Source: Pedococcus sp. 5OH_020
GTDB lineage: Bacteria > Actinomycetota > Actinomycetes > Actinomycetales > Dermatophilaceae
Assembly (NCBI RefSeq): GCF_027812955.1
Contig: NZ_JAPYZV010000005.1
Span: 186,001-250,000 of the forward strand
Direction of reading: 5' to 3'
Length of the DNA stretch: 64,000 nt
Shown here: positions 44,996 to 55,299 of the stretch, piece by piece
How positions within the stretch are numbered: the first letter of the stretch is position 1
Layout: every line of letters starts with the position of its first letter
Position numbers and translations under genes: made by a program
The notes under the pieces: generated by a model
Seen by the model: the letters and a program-made list of their open reading frames with translations, nothing else
What the model was told of the DNA's origin: nothing
The model's database searches: none

Positions 44996-45009
44996 GGGCC
45001 GAAAGTCCC
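44996..45009. promoter_or_regulatory. Dos-box-like palindrome GGGCCGAAAGTCCC between divergent PPOX genes
   Basis: Minus-strand reading GGGACTTTCGGCCC has a perfect GGGACTTT half and a one-base-altered second half. It is 42 bp from the left gene ATG and 84 bp from the right gene ATG, so one site could serve both divergent promoters. Confidence 0.65.
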
Positions 45010-45086
45010 TGGGCTCTGCGTCGGCGGGCCCTCACCCTGGTCAGCAGATGCTCCGAAGCCGCGGAGCCCCACCCCGAGGAGCACCG

Positions 45087-45527
45087 ATGTCGACCGACAC
45101 CTCCACCCCCGACGTCCGCCCCACCGACCACACCGGTCTCCGCGTGCTGAGCATCGACGAGTGCCTCGAGCGGCTCGACCGCACCGCCGTCGGGCGTATC
45201 GCCTTCGTGCTCGACGGCGAGGTCACCGTGCTACCCGTCGTCCACACTCGCGACGGCGTGGACGTGTGCTTCCGCACCACGGGCAGCTCCAAGGTCGGCG
45301 CTGCGGTCGACCACGACCGGGTGGCCTACCAGGTAGACGGGTTCGACGCCCGCACGCGCACCGGCTGGAGCGTGCTCGTCCAGGGCACCGCAGTCCTGGT
45401 CACCCAGGAGGCTGACGTTCGCCGGCTCGACCTCGGCTCCGCCCGCTCGTGGGTACCTCAGCACGAGCACGGCTACCAGTGGATCCGCGTGCGGACCGCG
45501 AGCATCACCGGTCGCGCGTTGGGCTGA
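45087..45527 (+). CDS. PPOX-fold flavin-binding protein
   Basis: 146 residues from the ATG behind GAGGAG. Same split-barrel layout as the divergent gene: ECLERLDRTAVGRIAFVLDGEVTVLPVVHTRDGVDVCFRT, then VAYQVDGFDARTRTGWSVLVQGTAVLV and a C-terminal YQWIRVRTASITGR. Probably a flavin- or F420-binding reductase or stress protein. Its 3' end overlaps the convergent dosR gene by 23 bp. Confidence 0.85.
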   Translation: MSTDTSTPDVRPTDHTGLRVLSIDECLERLDRTAVGRIAFVLDGEVTVLPVVHTRDGVDVCFRTTGSSKVGAAVDHDRVAYQVDGFDARTRTGWSVLVQGTAVLVTQEADVRRLDLGSARSWVPQHEHGYQWIRVRTASITGRALG

Positions 45528-46155
45528 CCCGCTGCTCAGCCACGTACACGGCCGCCTGGGTGCGTCGCTCCATGCCCAGCTTGCCGAGCACGGCAGTCAC
45601 GTAGTTCTTGACGGTCTTCTCGGCCAGCGACAGCGACTCGCCGATCTGCCGGTTGGTCATCCCCTGTCCGATGCAGTCCAGCACCCTGCGCTCCTGGGGG
45701 GACAGCGCGGCAAGCCGCGGGTCGGCGGGCTCCGCGTGCCCCCATCTCTCGCGCAGCCGCCGAACGACCGGCGGATCGAGGAGGGACTCCCCGGCGGCGA
45801 CCCGGCGGATGGAGTCCACGAGGTCGCCGCCCCGGATGTCCTTGAGCACGTATCCGGAGGCCCCGGCAGCCACCGCCGCCGTGAGCGCGTCCTCGTCGTC
45901 GTACGAGGTGAGGATGAGACCGTGGATGCCGTCGTCCACCGACCGCACGTCGCGACATACGTCGATGCCCGAGCCATCGGGCAGGCGGGCATCGAGCACC
46001 ATCACGTCGGGGCGCAGGGCCGGGATCCGGCGCGTCGCCTCCGCGGCGGAGCCTGACTCACCCACGACCTCGAGGTCGCCCTCGATCTCGAGCAGCTCCC
46101 GGAGACCGCGGCGCACGACCTCGTGGTCGTCGAGCAGAAAGAGCCGGATGGTCAT
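45505..46155 (-). CDS. dosR: DosR/DevR-type NarL-family response regulator
   Basis: 216 residues from the ATG at 46155. Receiver domain (about 1-120): acid pocket D9-D10, phospho-acceptor D55 (MVLDARLPDGSGIDV), ILTSYDDED, and the lysine in GYVLKDIRGGD. LuxR-type helix-turn-helix (about 148-210): LAALSPQERRVLDCIGQGMTNRQIGESLSLAEKTVKNYVTAVLGKLGMERRTQAAVY, very close to DosR of mycobacteria. It binds Dos boxes in its phosphorylated form. The gene lies downstream of the DosS-like kinase with a 70-bp gap. Confidence 0.9.
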   Translation of the reverse strand: MTIRLFLLDDHEVVRRGLRELLEIEGDLEVVGESGSAAEATRRIPALRPDVMVLDARLPDGSGIDVCRDVRSVDDGIHGLILTSYDDEDALTAAVAAGASGYVLKDIRGGDLVDSIRRVAAGESLLDPPVVRRLRERWGHAEPADPRLAALSPQERRVLDCIGQGMTNRQIGESLSLAEKTVKNYVTAVLGKLGMERRTQAAVYVAEQRVSPTRDR

Positions 46156-46225
46156 GGTGCGCCTTCCTCTTCTGCATGGGAGCGTAGCGAGCCGGTCGTC
46201 AGTCCACGATGCGCCACGGCCGGCC

Positions 46226-47942
<1,717 letters not shown>

Positions 47943-47953
47943 GGGTCAGCGAC

Positions 47954-47972
47954 GGTGCCCCGCGCGGGCACC
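47954..47972. promoter_or_regulatory. GGTGCCC-N5-GGGCACC palindrome before OsmC
   Basis: Perfect 7-bp inverted arms around CGCGC, immediately downstream of the predicted OsmC start site and 33 bases before its ATG. Position fits a repressor site or a leader hairpin. The divergent DosS kinase starts 70 bp to its left. Confidence 0.5.
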
Positions 47973-48005
47973 ACCGCAACGCCCACTCTCGAAGGAGACC
48001 TCCAC

Positions 48006-48434
48006 ATGGCCACCACCCGCACCGCCGCCGCCCACTGGGAAGGTTCGCTCAAGGAGGGGGCCGGCCAGGTCACCCTCGAGTCGTCAGGGATCGGCACGTA
48101 TGACGTGACCTGGGCCTCGCGGGCGGAAGAGGCGAACGGGAGGACGAGCCCCGAGGAGCTCATCGCGGCCGCGCACTCCACCTGCTTCTCCATGGCCTTG
48201 TCGAACGCGCTCGCCAATGCCGGAACGCCCGCGGCGAGCATCGACACGACCGCCGACGTGACGTTCCAGCCAGGTACTGGGATCACGGGGATCGCGCTGT
48301 CCGTGGTCGGGAAGGTCCCTGGCATCACCGCGGACCAGTTCGAGGAGGCGGCGCAGGACGCCAAGGCCGGCTGCCCCGTCAGCCAGGCGCTCGCTGCCGT
48401 CCCGATCACGCTCGAGACGAGGTTCGAGGGCTAG
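48006..48434 (+). CDS. osmC: OsmC-family peroxiredoxin-like protein
   Basis: 142 residues. Thiol peroxidase fold with two catalytic cysteines: AAHSTCFSMALSNAL (about 56-60) and AGCPVSQALAAVPITL (about 122). Detoxifies organic hydroperoxides. The ATG has AAGGAG upstream. OsmC and Ohr proteins overlap in function; HSTCFSMALS with ELIAAA favours OsmC. Next to the DosS kinase, giving an oxidative and hypoxic stress cluster. Confidence 0.92.
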   Translation: MATTRTAAAHWEGSLKEGAGQVTLESSGIGTYDVTWASRAEEANGRTSPEELIAAAHSTCFSMALSNALANAGTPAASIDTTADVTFQPGTGITGIALSVVGKVPGITADQFEEAAQDAKAGCPVSQALAAVPITLETRFEG

Positions 48435-48483
48435 GCCGGCGGATCCGGGGAGGACGAGTCGGCGAGCGGGCCGAGGGTCGCCA

Positions 48484-49467
48484 GTGGACACCTGGTGGGT
48501 CGGAGCGCAGGGTCTGGAGCACTGCGACGCCAGCCAGATCGAGGCCCTGCTGGACCGACCCGACGGGTTCGTCTGGGTCGACGTTCCCGAGCTCGACGAG
48601 CCGGCTGAAGCAGTGCTGCGCGACCGGTTCCACGCGCACCCGCTGGTCCTGCAGGCGTGCCGCCAGCGGAACTTCGTACCCACGGTGCACGGCTACGAGG
48701 AACACACCTTCGTCATCGTCCACACTCCCTTGCGGGGCGAGGGTGGCCATGTGCACATGCTCGAGCTCGACCAGCTCGTGGGGACCCGCTACCTCGTGAC
48801 GGTTCACGGTCCGCGCAACCCCGCGGTGTCGCTGGCCGACGCGACGGCCGAGACCGACGCGGTCCGCGAACGGGTCGCCGCGGGGCGCTTCACGCCCGGG
48901 AGCCCGAGCGAGCTGTCCTACGCCATCGGCTCAGCTGTGGCACGGCGCCAGAGCGCTGCGGTGAGGTCGGTGGCGGAACGGTTACCGGCGCTCGAGATGC
49001 GAGTGATGGGCTCGGACTTCCACCAGCCCGAGCAGCTGCTGGAGGAGCTGTTCCTCCTGCGGCACGAGCTGCTGATCTCGCGCACGCAGGCGGGTCAGGC
49101 GCACGAGATCTACGGGCGGCTGGCTTCGCTCGAGCGGTTCGCCACGCCCGAGTCCCAGCGTCACGCGAAGGACCTGTCGGAGCAGTTCGCGAGAGTACGC
49201 AGCATGGCCGACGGAGAGAGTGGCTTCCTCTTCGGGGTCATCGAGCTGTACCAGACCCGGGTCACGACCAAGATGACCGTGGCGATGGAGCGACTCGCGG
49301 TCATCGCCGCCATCACCCTTCCGGTGACCGCTATCGCCTCGGTCTACGGCATGAACGTGATCGTCAACACCCAGACGCACTGGGTCCAGCTGGTCGCGGT
49401 GCTCCTGGTGATGCTGACGATCAGCCTCTGGCTGCTGCGGTGGGCGCGGCGGCAGGGTTGGTGGTGA
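48484..49467 (+). CDS. CorA-family divalent metal ion transporter
   Basis: 327 residues from a GTG. Long N-terminal cytoplasmic funnel (about 1-265) with coiled helices, then two membrane helices near the C-terminus. The conserved YGMNVIVN contains the GMN motif that ends the first helix. Transports Mg2+, Co2+ or Ni2+, or in related proteins Zn2+ efflux; the ion cannot be set from sequence. Two copies of a 14-base repeat overlap the stop region. Confidence 0.9.
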   Translation: MDTWWVGAQGLEHCDASQIEALLDRPDGFVWVDVPELDEPAEAVLRDRFHAHPLVLQACRQRNFVPTVHGYEEHTFVIVHTPLRGEGGHVHMLELDQLVGTRYLVTVHGPRNPAVSLADATAETDAVRERVAAGRFTPGSPSELSYAIGSAVARRQSAAVRSVAERLPALEMRVMGSDFHQPEQLLEELFLLRHELLISRTQAGQAHEIYGRLASLERFATPESQRHAKDLSEQFARVRSMADGESGFLFGVIELYQTRVTTKMTVAMERLAVIAAITLPVTAIASVYGMNVIVNTQTHWVQLVAVLLVMLTISLWLLRWARRQGWW

Positions 49468-49533
49468 GGGGTTGGTGGTGAGGCGTTGGTGACCGGGCAG
49501 CTGGTGGTGACGGGCGGGTGGTGGTGACGGGTA
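49457..49533. repeat. Imperfect GGTTGGTGGTGA(G/C)G tandem repeat at the CorA 3' end
   Basis: About five degenerate copies of GTTGGTGGTGAGG/GCTGGTGGTGACGG run from the last codons of the CorA gene into the gap before the alcohol dehydrogenase. A separate 12-base duplication, GGTCACTGCGGC twice (about 49547-49570), covers the end of the dehydrogenase gene. Both look like slippage products. Confidence 0.7.
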
Positions 49534-49560
49534 GGACACCCCGTCCGGTCACTGCGGCGG

Positions 49561-50745
49561 TCACTGCGGCGTCAGGACCACCTTGAGGCAGCCGTCCTCC
49601 TTGGCCTGGAACAGGCGGTACATCTCCGGGGCCTCCTCGAGCGGCACGTGGTGGGTGGCAAGGGACTCGACGCCGAAGACGTCCTCGGGGCCGTTGACGA
49701 GCTCGAGCAGCTCGTCGGTCCACTGGCGGACATGGCACTGGCCCATCCGGATGGTGAGCCCCTTGTCGAACATCTCCATCATCGGCATGGGATCTGCGGC
49801 GCCACCGTAGACGCCACTCACCGACACCGTGCCGCCGCGCCGCACGGACGAGATGGCGCCGTGGAGCGCGGCCAGCCGGTCGATGCCCATCTTCTCGATC
49901 GCCAGGCGCGCCGCTGGCCCGGGGAGCCGCTTCGCGCCGGCGATCACCTTCTCCGCGACGGGGTTGCCGTGCGCCTCCATGCCGACCGCATCGACCGTGC
50001 TGTCCGGACCCCGGCCGTCGGTGAGCTCGCGCAGCGTGCCGGGGACGTCCTTGACGGTCCCCGCGTCGACGGCGACGGCTCCCCACTGCTGGGCCGCAGC
50101 GAGCCGCTCGGGGACCAGGTCGACGCCGATGACGTTGTGCCCGAGATGCATGGCAGACCGTACAGCCAGCTGTCCGACCGGTCCCAGGCCGAAGACGGCC
50201 ACGGTCCCGCCCTCGGGGACATCCGCCCACTTCACGGCCTGCCATGCTGTCGGCAGGATGTCCGAGAGGTACAGGTATCGCTCGTCCTCTCCCGCCTGCG
50301 GCAGCTTCACCGGCCCGAAGTCGGCATGCGGCACCCGCACGAGCTCAGCCTGTCCGCCCGGCACGGCGCCATACAGGCTGGTGTAGCCGAAGAGGCTCGC
50401 GCCCTTGTTCTGGTCACGGTTCTGCGTGGTCTCGCACTGCGCGAAGAGGCCGCGCGAGCACATCCAGCAGTCCCCGCAGGAGATGTTGAACGGGACCACC
50501 ACCCGGTCGCCCCGGGCCAGGTTCTCGACGCCGGTCCCCACCTCCTCGACGATCCCCATGAACTCGTGTCCGAGGACGTCCCCGGGCGTGAGATACGGCG
50601 CGAGGACGCCGTACAGGTGCAGGTCGGAGCCGCAGATCGCCGTGGAGGTCACCCGCACCACGGCATCCGTCGGCTCGACGACCCGTGGATCCGGCACCTC
50701 CATCACCTTGACGTCCTCGATCCCCTGCCAGGTCAGTGCCTTCAC
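49561..50745 (-). CDS. Zinc-dependent alcohol dehydrogenase (MDR family)
   Basis: 394 residues from a GTG with AAGGGA upstream. Catalytic zinc ligands in TAICGSDLHLY and GHEFMGIVEEVG; structural zinc cysteines in CGDCWMCSRGLFAQC. Rossmann NAD(P) site VAVFGLGPVGQLAVRSAMHLG. This is the glutathione-independent formaldehyde-dehydrogenase-like group. It may oxidise an aldehyde or alcohol under stress. Divergent from the SDR gene across about 108 bp. Confidence 0.9.
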   Translation of the reverse strand: MKALTWQGIEDVKVMEVPDPRVVEPTDAVVRVTSTAICGSDLHLYGVLAPYLTPGDVLGHEFMGIVEEVGTGVENLARGDRVVVPFNISCGDCWMCSRGLFAQCETTQNRDQNKGASLFGYTSLYGAVPGGQAELVRVPHADFGPVKLPQAGEDERYLYLSDILPTAWQAVKWADVPEGGTVAVFGLGPVGQLAVRSAMHLGHNVIGVDLVPERLAAAQQWGAVAVDAGTVKDVPGTLRELTDGRGPDSTVDAVGMEAHGNPVAEKVIAGAKRLPGPAARLAIEKMGIDRLAALHGAISSVRRGGTVSVSGVYGGAADPMPMMEMFDKGLTIRMGQCHVRQWTDELLELVNGPEDVFGVESLATHHVPLEEAPEMYRLFQAKEDGCLKVVLTPQ

Positions 50746-50853
50746 AGCGCGTTCCCTTCGTCGTCGTACCGGTCTCGGCATCGTCGGACCGCCTCACTGC
50801 GAGCACCGCTCACGAGTGGGCACTGCCGTCGAACGGCATCTACCCTCGATCAG

Positions 50854-51834
50854 GTGACGCAATCCCCCGTTGCCCTGGTCGTCGGCTCCTCCCGTGGTCT
50901 GGGTCTCGAGCTCGCGCGGGAGCTCCTGACCAGGGGTCACGTCGTCGTCCTGGCCGCTCGCGACCCCGACGAGCTGGACCGTGCCGCGGCCGGCCTCGAC
51001 CGGGGTGACCGCGTCCAGGTCCGCGTCTGCGACGTCCGCGTCCGCGACGACGTCGCCCAGCTGGTGCGGTGGTGCGAGGCAGAGGTGGGACCCGTGGAGG
51101 TCGCGATCACCGTCGCCGGCATCATCGACGTGGGTCCGGTGGAGGCCATCGGCTGGGAGACGTACGAGGACGCCCTGGCCACCATGACGTGGGGACCGAT
51201 CCACGTGGCCCTGCAGGTCCTTCCGGCGATGCGAGCACGGGGCCACGGCAGGATCGGCACCATCACGTCGATCGGCGGGATGGTGGCGCCGCCGCATCTC
51301 GTCCCTTACGCCACAGCGAAGTTCGGCGCGGTCGGGTTCTCCGACGGGCTCGCCGCCGAGCTCACCGGCACGGGGGTGACCGCCACGACCGCCGTGCCAG
51401 GGCTCATGCGGACCGGTGGCCATGTGCACGCCCGGTTCACCGGCCAGGCGCAGCGCGAGTATGCGTGGTTCGCGCCGGGCGGGTCCCTGCCTCTCCTGTC
51501 CTCCAGCTCTGGCCACGCGGCCAGGAAGATCGTGCGCGCCATCCTGGCGGGGCGCCCGTTCGTCACCGTGACGCCCCTGGCGTGGGTCGGCATCAGGGTG
51601 CGCGGGCTTGCTCCGGGCACGACGATCCGGCTGATGGGCCTGATGGGCCGGCTCCTGCCCTCTGCACCAGGCACCGAGACCGCTACGTCGCACACCTTCG
51701 ACGAGGACGGCACCGTCCCCCGGCTGACCCGCAGTAGCGAGGGGGGCACGCTGCAGCGGGTCATCGACTCCAGGCTGCTGGACGTCCTCACCACGCTGGG
51801 GACCCGGGCCGCCCGCCGCAACAACCAGCAATGA
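50854..51834 (+). CDS. Short-chain dehydrogenase/reductase
   Basis: 326 residues. NAD(P) motif VVGSSRGLGLELARELLTRG (GxxxGLG), catalytic Ser in GTITSIGGMVAPP, YATAKFGAVGFSDGL with YxxxK, and PGLMRTG. The C-terminal 90 residues are an extra helical tail beyond the usual 250-residue SDR. Substrate unknown. TACCCT at 50841-50846 is seven bases before the GTG, consistent with a leaderless message. Confidence 0.88.
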   Translation: MTQSPVALVVGSSRGLGLELARELLTRGHVVVLAARDPDELDRAAAGLDRGDRVQVRVCDVRVRDDVAQLVRWCEAEVGPVEVAITVAGIIDVGPVEAIGWETYEDALATMTWGPIHVALQVLPAMRARGHGRIGTITSIGGMVAPPHLVPYATAKFGAVGFSDGLAAELTGTGVTATTAVPGLMRTGGHVHARFTGQAQREYAWFAPGGSLPLLSSSSGHAARKIVRAILAGRPFVTVTPLAWVGIRVRGLAPGTTIRLMGLMGRLLPSAPGTETATSHTFDEDGTVPRLTRSSEGGTLQRVIDSRLLDVLTTLGTRAARRNNQQ

Positions 51835-51848
51835 CGGAAGGGACCACC

Positions 51849-52505
51849 ATGTCGACTTCCAGCGCGCGCCCCGCCGGGGTGATCTTCGACCTCGACGGCA
51901 CCCTGGTGGACACCGGCTACCTGCATACCGTCTCCTGGTGGCAGGCGTTCGAGCAGTTCGGGTACACCGTTCCCATGGCGCGGATCCACCGCGCGGTCGG
52001 GATGGGGGGCGACAACCTCATCGAGCACGTCCTGCCTGAACGGTGCACCCATGCCGAGGAGATCACGAAGGCCCACGACGTGCTCTTTGCCACCTGGCAT
52101 GCCACCGTCCGGCCCCTGCCCGGCGCGGAGGCCCTCCTCCGGTGGTGCCGTGACGAGCGGCTCACCGTGGCGCTGGCCAGCTCCTCCGGCCAGCGCGACC
52201 TGGACGCCATGCTCGACGTGCTCGGCCATCCGGACTTCGACGTGCTCACCACCGGGGACGACGCGGAGCACAGCAAGCCCAGCCCCGACATCGTCGAGAC
52301 GGCTCTGCACCGGGCCGGGCTGAGCCCGGACGAGGCCGTGATGGTCGGGGACTCGGTCTGGGACGTCCAGGCGGCCGCGAAGGCCGGGGTGCCCTGCGTC
52401 GGGCTGACCTGTGGCGGCACGAGCGCCGAGGAGCTCACGGCAGCGGGTGCCGTCGAGACGTTCGCAGACCCTGCAGCGCTGCTCGACTCCTGGCGCGACC
52501 GCTGA
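51849..52505 (+). CDS. HAD-superfamily phosphatase (phosphoglycolate phosphatase-like)
   Basis: 218 residues from the ATG behind AAGGGA (six-base spacing). HAD motifs: VIFDLDGTLVDT (nucleophile Asp), ASSSGQRDL (motif II), SKPSPDIVETAL (motif III Lys) and VMVGDSVWDVQAA (motif IV). Class I cap domain. Substrate class (sugar phosphate or phosphoglycolate) not determined. An upstream ATG at 51831 overlaps the SDR stop but lacks a ribosome site; either way the genes are coupled. Confidence 0.9.
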   Translation: MSTSSARPAGVIFDLDGTLVDTGYLHTVSWWQAFEQFGYTVPMARIHRAVGMGGDNLIEHVLPERCTHAEEITKAHDVLFATWHATVRPLPGAEALLRWCRDERLTVALASSSGQRDLDAMLDVLGHPDFDVLTTGDDAEHSKPSPDIVETALHRAGLSPDEAVMVGDSVWDVQAAAKAGVPCVGLTCGGTSAEELTAAGAVETFADPAALLDSWRDR

Positions 52506-52512
52506 GCATCGC

Positions 52513-53340
52513 TCACCGCTCCTGCGGGAGCCGCTCGTGGGGGTGCCGTGCCGTCACGCCGTCGGGGAAGGTCAGCGTCTGCTCCCGCCAGTCGACGTGG
52601 ACAAGGTCGTCGAGGGAGAGGCGTCGGTCGCCGCTGTGCCATCGCCGCAGGATGCCCCGCACGAGCGCCGGTCCCTGCGGGGCCATCGTGTAGCCGAGGT
52701 CCTGACCGAGGTGCCGACGTGAGCACACCACCTCGACCAGCCGGAGGCGGCCGAGCTCGAGCCCGCGACGTTCGAACGCCTCCGCGGTGAGCTCGATCAC
52801 CGTGCCGAGCACCTCACCGGAGCGGGTTCTCACCTCCGCCCCGAGCAGCCGGCTCAGCCGCGGTGCGTCGTCGGCGCACGCCAGCTCTTCGTGTCGTTCG
52901 CGGGAGGTGATGACGGCGTTGTGCTGACGGTCGTCGCCTCCGCCGCGGGCGCCCGGGAGCCTGGACACGACATACCGACGAAGCCACAGCTCGAGCCCCG
53001 CCTCCTGCTCCAGCACCCGCTGCGCATAGCGGCTGACGTGGACGGCGGAGTCCAACGCTGTCACGTGGGCCATCGGGATGGACAGGACGTGCGGGTGATG
53101 GTCGGGATGCAGACGGCGCCAGATGGCCGCGAGCCAGTGCCCGGAGCGCCCGCCGTGGCGGACCGCCAAGGCCGCGGGTCCACTGAGCAGGCCCACCACC
53201 AGGAGCCCCCGGTCCGTCTCGGCCAGCTCGAGGTCGTCGACGTTGCCCAGCAGCTCGTCCTCTGCTCCCACGATCTGGTGGTCCAGCAGCCGCAGGACCA
53301 GGGGGATGCGCCCCTGGGCGAGATCGGCAGCGCCGTTCAT
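52513..53340 (-). CDS. PRC-barrel-like protein of a metal transport operon
   Basis: 275 residues. Two PRC-barrel-like stretches (about 15-55, IPLVLRLLDHQIVGAEDELLGNVDDLEL; about 165-215, LSRLLGAEVRTRSGEVLGTVIELT). No membrane helix. PRC-barrel and MgtE-N-like regulatory proteins often accompany magnesium transporters, which supports a sensor role for the Nramp-like transporter whose stop overlaps its ATG by one base (TGATG). Confidence 0.75.
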   Translation of the reverse strand: MNGAADLAQGRIPLVLRLLDHQIVGAEDELLGNVDDLELAETDRGLLVVGLLSGPAALAVRHGGRSGHWLAAIWRRLHPDHHPHVLSIPMAHVTALDSAVHVSRYAQRVLEQEAGLELWLRRYVVSRLPGARGGGDDRQHNAVITSRERHEELACADDAPRLSRLLGAEVRTRSGEVLGTVIELTAEAFERRGLELGRLRLVEVVCSRRHLGQDLGYTMAPQGPALVRGILRRWHSGDRRLSLDDLVHVDWREQTLTFPDGVTARHPHERLPQER

Positions 53341-54569
53341 CACTGTCCCGCCTTGGTGATGAGCATCAGCGGCAGCGCCGCCACCGAGGCGAGGACCACG
53401 AGCACCAGGTAGACCGACCCGAGGAGGTTCGCCACCACCCCGTTGGCGTGGTCCCCCATGTAGGTGCGGTCGTTCGCGACGACGAGGATCGGCAGATAGG
53501 TCAGCGGCAGCGCCACCGCGCTGAACACGACGCTGTACTCGGTGAGCATGATGGGGTCGACCGTGGTCAGCAGGATGGCGACGGCGGTCGCCGAGGCGAG
53601 CAGCAGTACGACGTGGAAGCGCGCCGCCCGCAGCGGTTCCACGAACTTGCCCCACTGCCAGCCGAAGTACTGGGCGATGCTGTAGCCGACCGAGAGACCG
53701 GTCTCGCAGGCGGCCCCGAACGTCGCGGCGAAGAACCCGAGCAGGGCGAAGGCGAGCCCGAGCTTGCCCACTGCCTCCCCCACGGGCAGGGCCACATGTC
53801 CGAGGGTGTCGACCTCGATGCCGCGCGGCAGCAGGACGAGGGCCGCCGAGGCGGCGATGGCCAGGGAGAGCACCCCACCGAGCGGGAAGCCGACGAAGAC
53901 GTTGGCACGCATGGTTGCCACGTCCTTGACGTCCCAGTGCTCCTCGATCCCGCCGGAGGAGAAGAAGAACACCTCGTACGGGGTCATCGCCGCACCGAAC
54001 AGGGCGATGGCGTAGTAGGCATAGACGAACGCGTCCTCGGTCACCGGAACCTTGGGATGCAGCGCTGCGCTGACCAGGTGGCCCCAGTCCGGACCCAGCT
54101 TCCAGACGGCGAAGGCGAACACCACCAGGGACAGCCCCGCCAGCCCGAACGCGTTCTCCAGCACGGCGAACTTCACCCGCCACAGGACGAGCCACACCGC
54201 CGCCCCGGCCACCGGCATCCAGAGGTAGGCGTTGACGCTGGTGGCCAGCTCGAAGGCGAGAGCCACGCCACCGATCTCCGCGGCCATCGTCAGGAAGGTG
54301 ACCGCCATGGACGCCAGCAGGTTCAGCAGCCCCGCCCGTGGCCCGAGCCGCTCGCGCACGAGGTCGAACGTGGCCCGGCCACTGACGGCGGCCACCCTCC
54401 CACTCATCTCCGCGAAGACACAGATGCCGAGCACGCCCACGACCACCACCCAGGCCAACGAGAGGCCGAACCGGGCACCCACCGCGGCGTTCGTGACGAG
54501 GTCCCCGATATCGACGAAGCCACCGATGGCGGTGAGGACACCGAGGGCGACCGCGAAGAGCCTCTTCAC
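53340..54569 (-). CDS. Nramp-family divalent metal transporter with non-canonical metal site
   Basis: 409 residues with about eleven membrane helices. The TM1 metal motif DPGN is replaced by DIGD (GFVDIGDLVTN), and the TM6 segment GA(T/V)MPHN by GAAMTPYEVFFFSSGG, so the methionine that excludes Mg2+/Ca2+ in classical Nramps is replaced. This pattern is that of Nramp-related magnesium transporters rather than Mn/Fe MntH, as I recall it. Upstream come a lipoprotein and a tiny membrane protein in the same operon. GTG start overlaps the lipoprotein stop. Confidence 0.85.
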   Translation of the reverse strand: MKRLFAVALGVLTAIGGFVDIGDLVTNAAVGARFGLSLAWVVVVGVLGICVFAEMSGRVAAVSGRATFDLVRERLGPRAGLLNLLASMAVTFLTMAAEIGGVALAFELATSVNAYLWMPVAGAAVWLVLWRVKFAVLENAFGLAGLSLVVFAFAVWKLGPDWGHLVSAALHPKVPVTEDAFVYAYYAIALFGAAMTPYEVFFFSSGGIEEHWDVKDVATMRANVFVGFPLGGVLSLAIAASAALVLLPRGIEVDTLGHVALPVGEAVGKLGLAFALLGFFAATFGAACETGLSVGYSIAQYFGWQWGKFVEPLRAARFHVVLLLASATAVAILLTTVDPIMLTEYSVVFSAVALPLTYLPILVVANDRTYMGDHANGVVANLLGSVYLVLVVLASVAALPLMLITKAGQ

Positions 54570-55066
54570 TGGACCCCCGCCCCCGTCTTCTCCAGCGTCG
54601 ACGACACCTTCCCCAGCGCGGCCACCGCCTTCATGGCCCCTGCCCGGTCCGAACGTCGGAGGGCGATCCGGCCCTGCGCCAAGGCGTCCGCGGCGTCGGA
54701 GAGCTCTCCCCCGACCTCTGCCCGCAGGCTGTCGACCTTCCGGTTCGGCGGGTCGACGCCGCCGAAGCTGGCCTGGATCGGGCCGAGGGAACTCTCACTG
54801 TCGGTGACCACGATGTTGGCGTAGGTCCGGGGCATCCGGCCTTGGAGCCACTGCTGGAGGGCCAGCTGCGCGGTGCGCGTCGCGCTCGTCGCAGACTCCA
54901 GGGCCATCGAGGCATCAGTGCGATAGCCGGCGTCGGTGCGGGCCGGAACCACGCACCCACTGAGCAGCAACGCCAGTGCGATCCCCGGCGCGGCGCCCCG
55001 CAGGCTGGACCGTGGTCTGAACCGCACAGTCGACCACACAGACAGCACAGTGGAGCGCACAGACAT
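54566..55066 (-). CDS. Putative lipoprotein of the Nramp operon
   Basis: 166 residues from an ATG at 55066. N-terminal hydrophobic stretch ending in LALLLSGCVVP (lipobox LLSGC). The rest is polar and helical (about 45-166, ALESATSATRTAQLALQQWLQG ... GELSDAADALAQGRIALRRSDRAGAMKAVAALGK), resembling a coiled sensor. An upstream in-frame ATG would overlap the 30-residue peptide gene, so I chose this start. Stop overlaps the Nramp start by four bases. No family known to me. Confidence 0.7.
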   Translation of the reverse strand: MSVRSTVLSVWSTVRFRPRSSLRGAAPGIALALLLSGCVVPARTDAGYRTDASMALESATSATRTAQLALQQWLQGRMPRTYANIVVTDSESSLGPIQASFGGVDPPNRKVDSLRAEVGGELSDAADALAQGRIALRRSDRAGAMKAVAALGKVSSTLEKTGAGVQ

Positions 55067-55089
55067 CACAGTGGACCCGGAGCGGGCGC

Positions 55090-55182
55090 TCACCGCCGCC
55101 ACCACAGCAGCCGGTACACCAGCACGGCGACCAGAGCGAGGAAGATCAGCCACCCCAGTCCCAGGGCAACCCCCTCGTCCAC
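55090..55182 (-). CDS. Small membrane peptide (30 residues)
   Basis: A GTG at 55182 opens MDEGVALGLGWLIFLALVAVLVYRLLWWRR. A single membrane helix (about 7-25) is followed by an RLLWWRR positively charged end, an inside-facing topology signal. An excellent ribosome site, AAGGAGG, lies eight bases upstream. It is the first gene of the Nramp-like operon; such peptides often modulate transporters. Too short for standard gene finders. Confidence 0.72.
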   Translation of the reverse strand: MDEGVALGLGWLIFLALVAVLVYRLLWWRR

Positions 55183-55299
55183 CGTAGCGACCTCCTTCGT
55201 GCTCTCCCTCTCGTCCGGCTCGGCGCTCGACCTGTCACAAGAGGTGCCCGGGGTGGCACGGGCTCAAACGGTCGACGCACCACTTCGCCTCGGTAGGCC

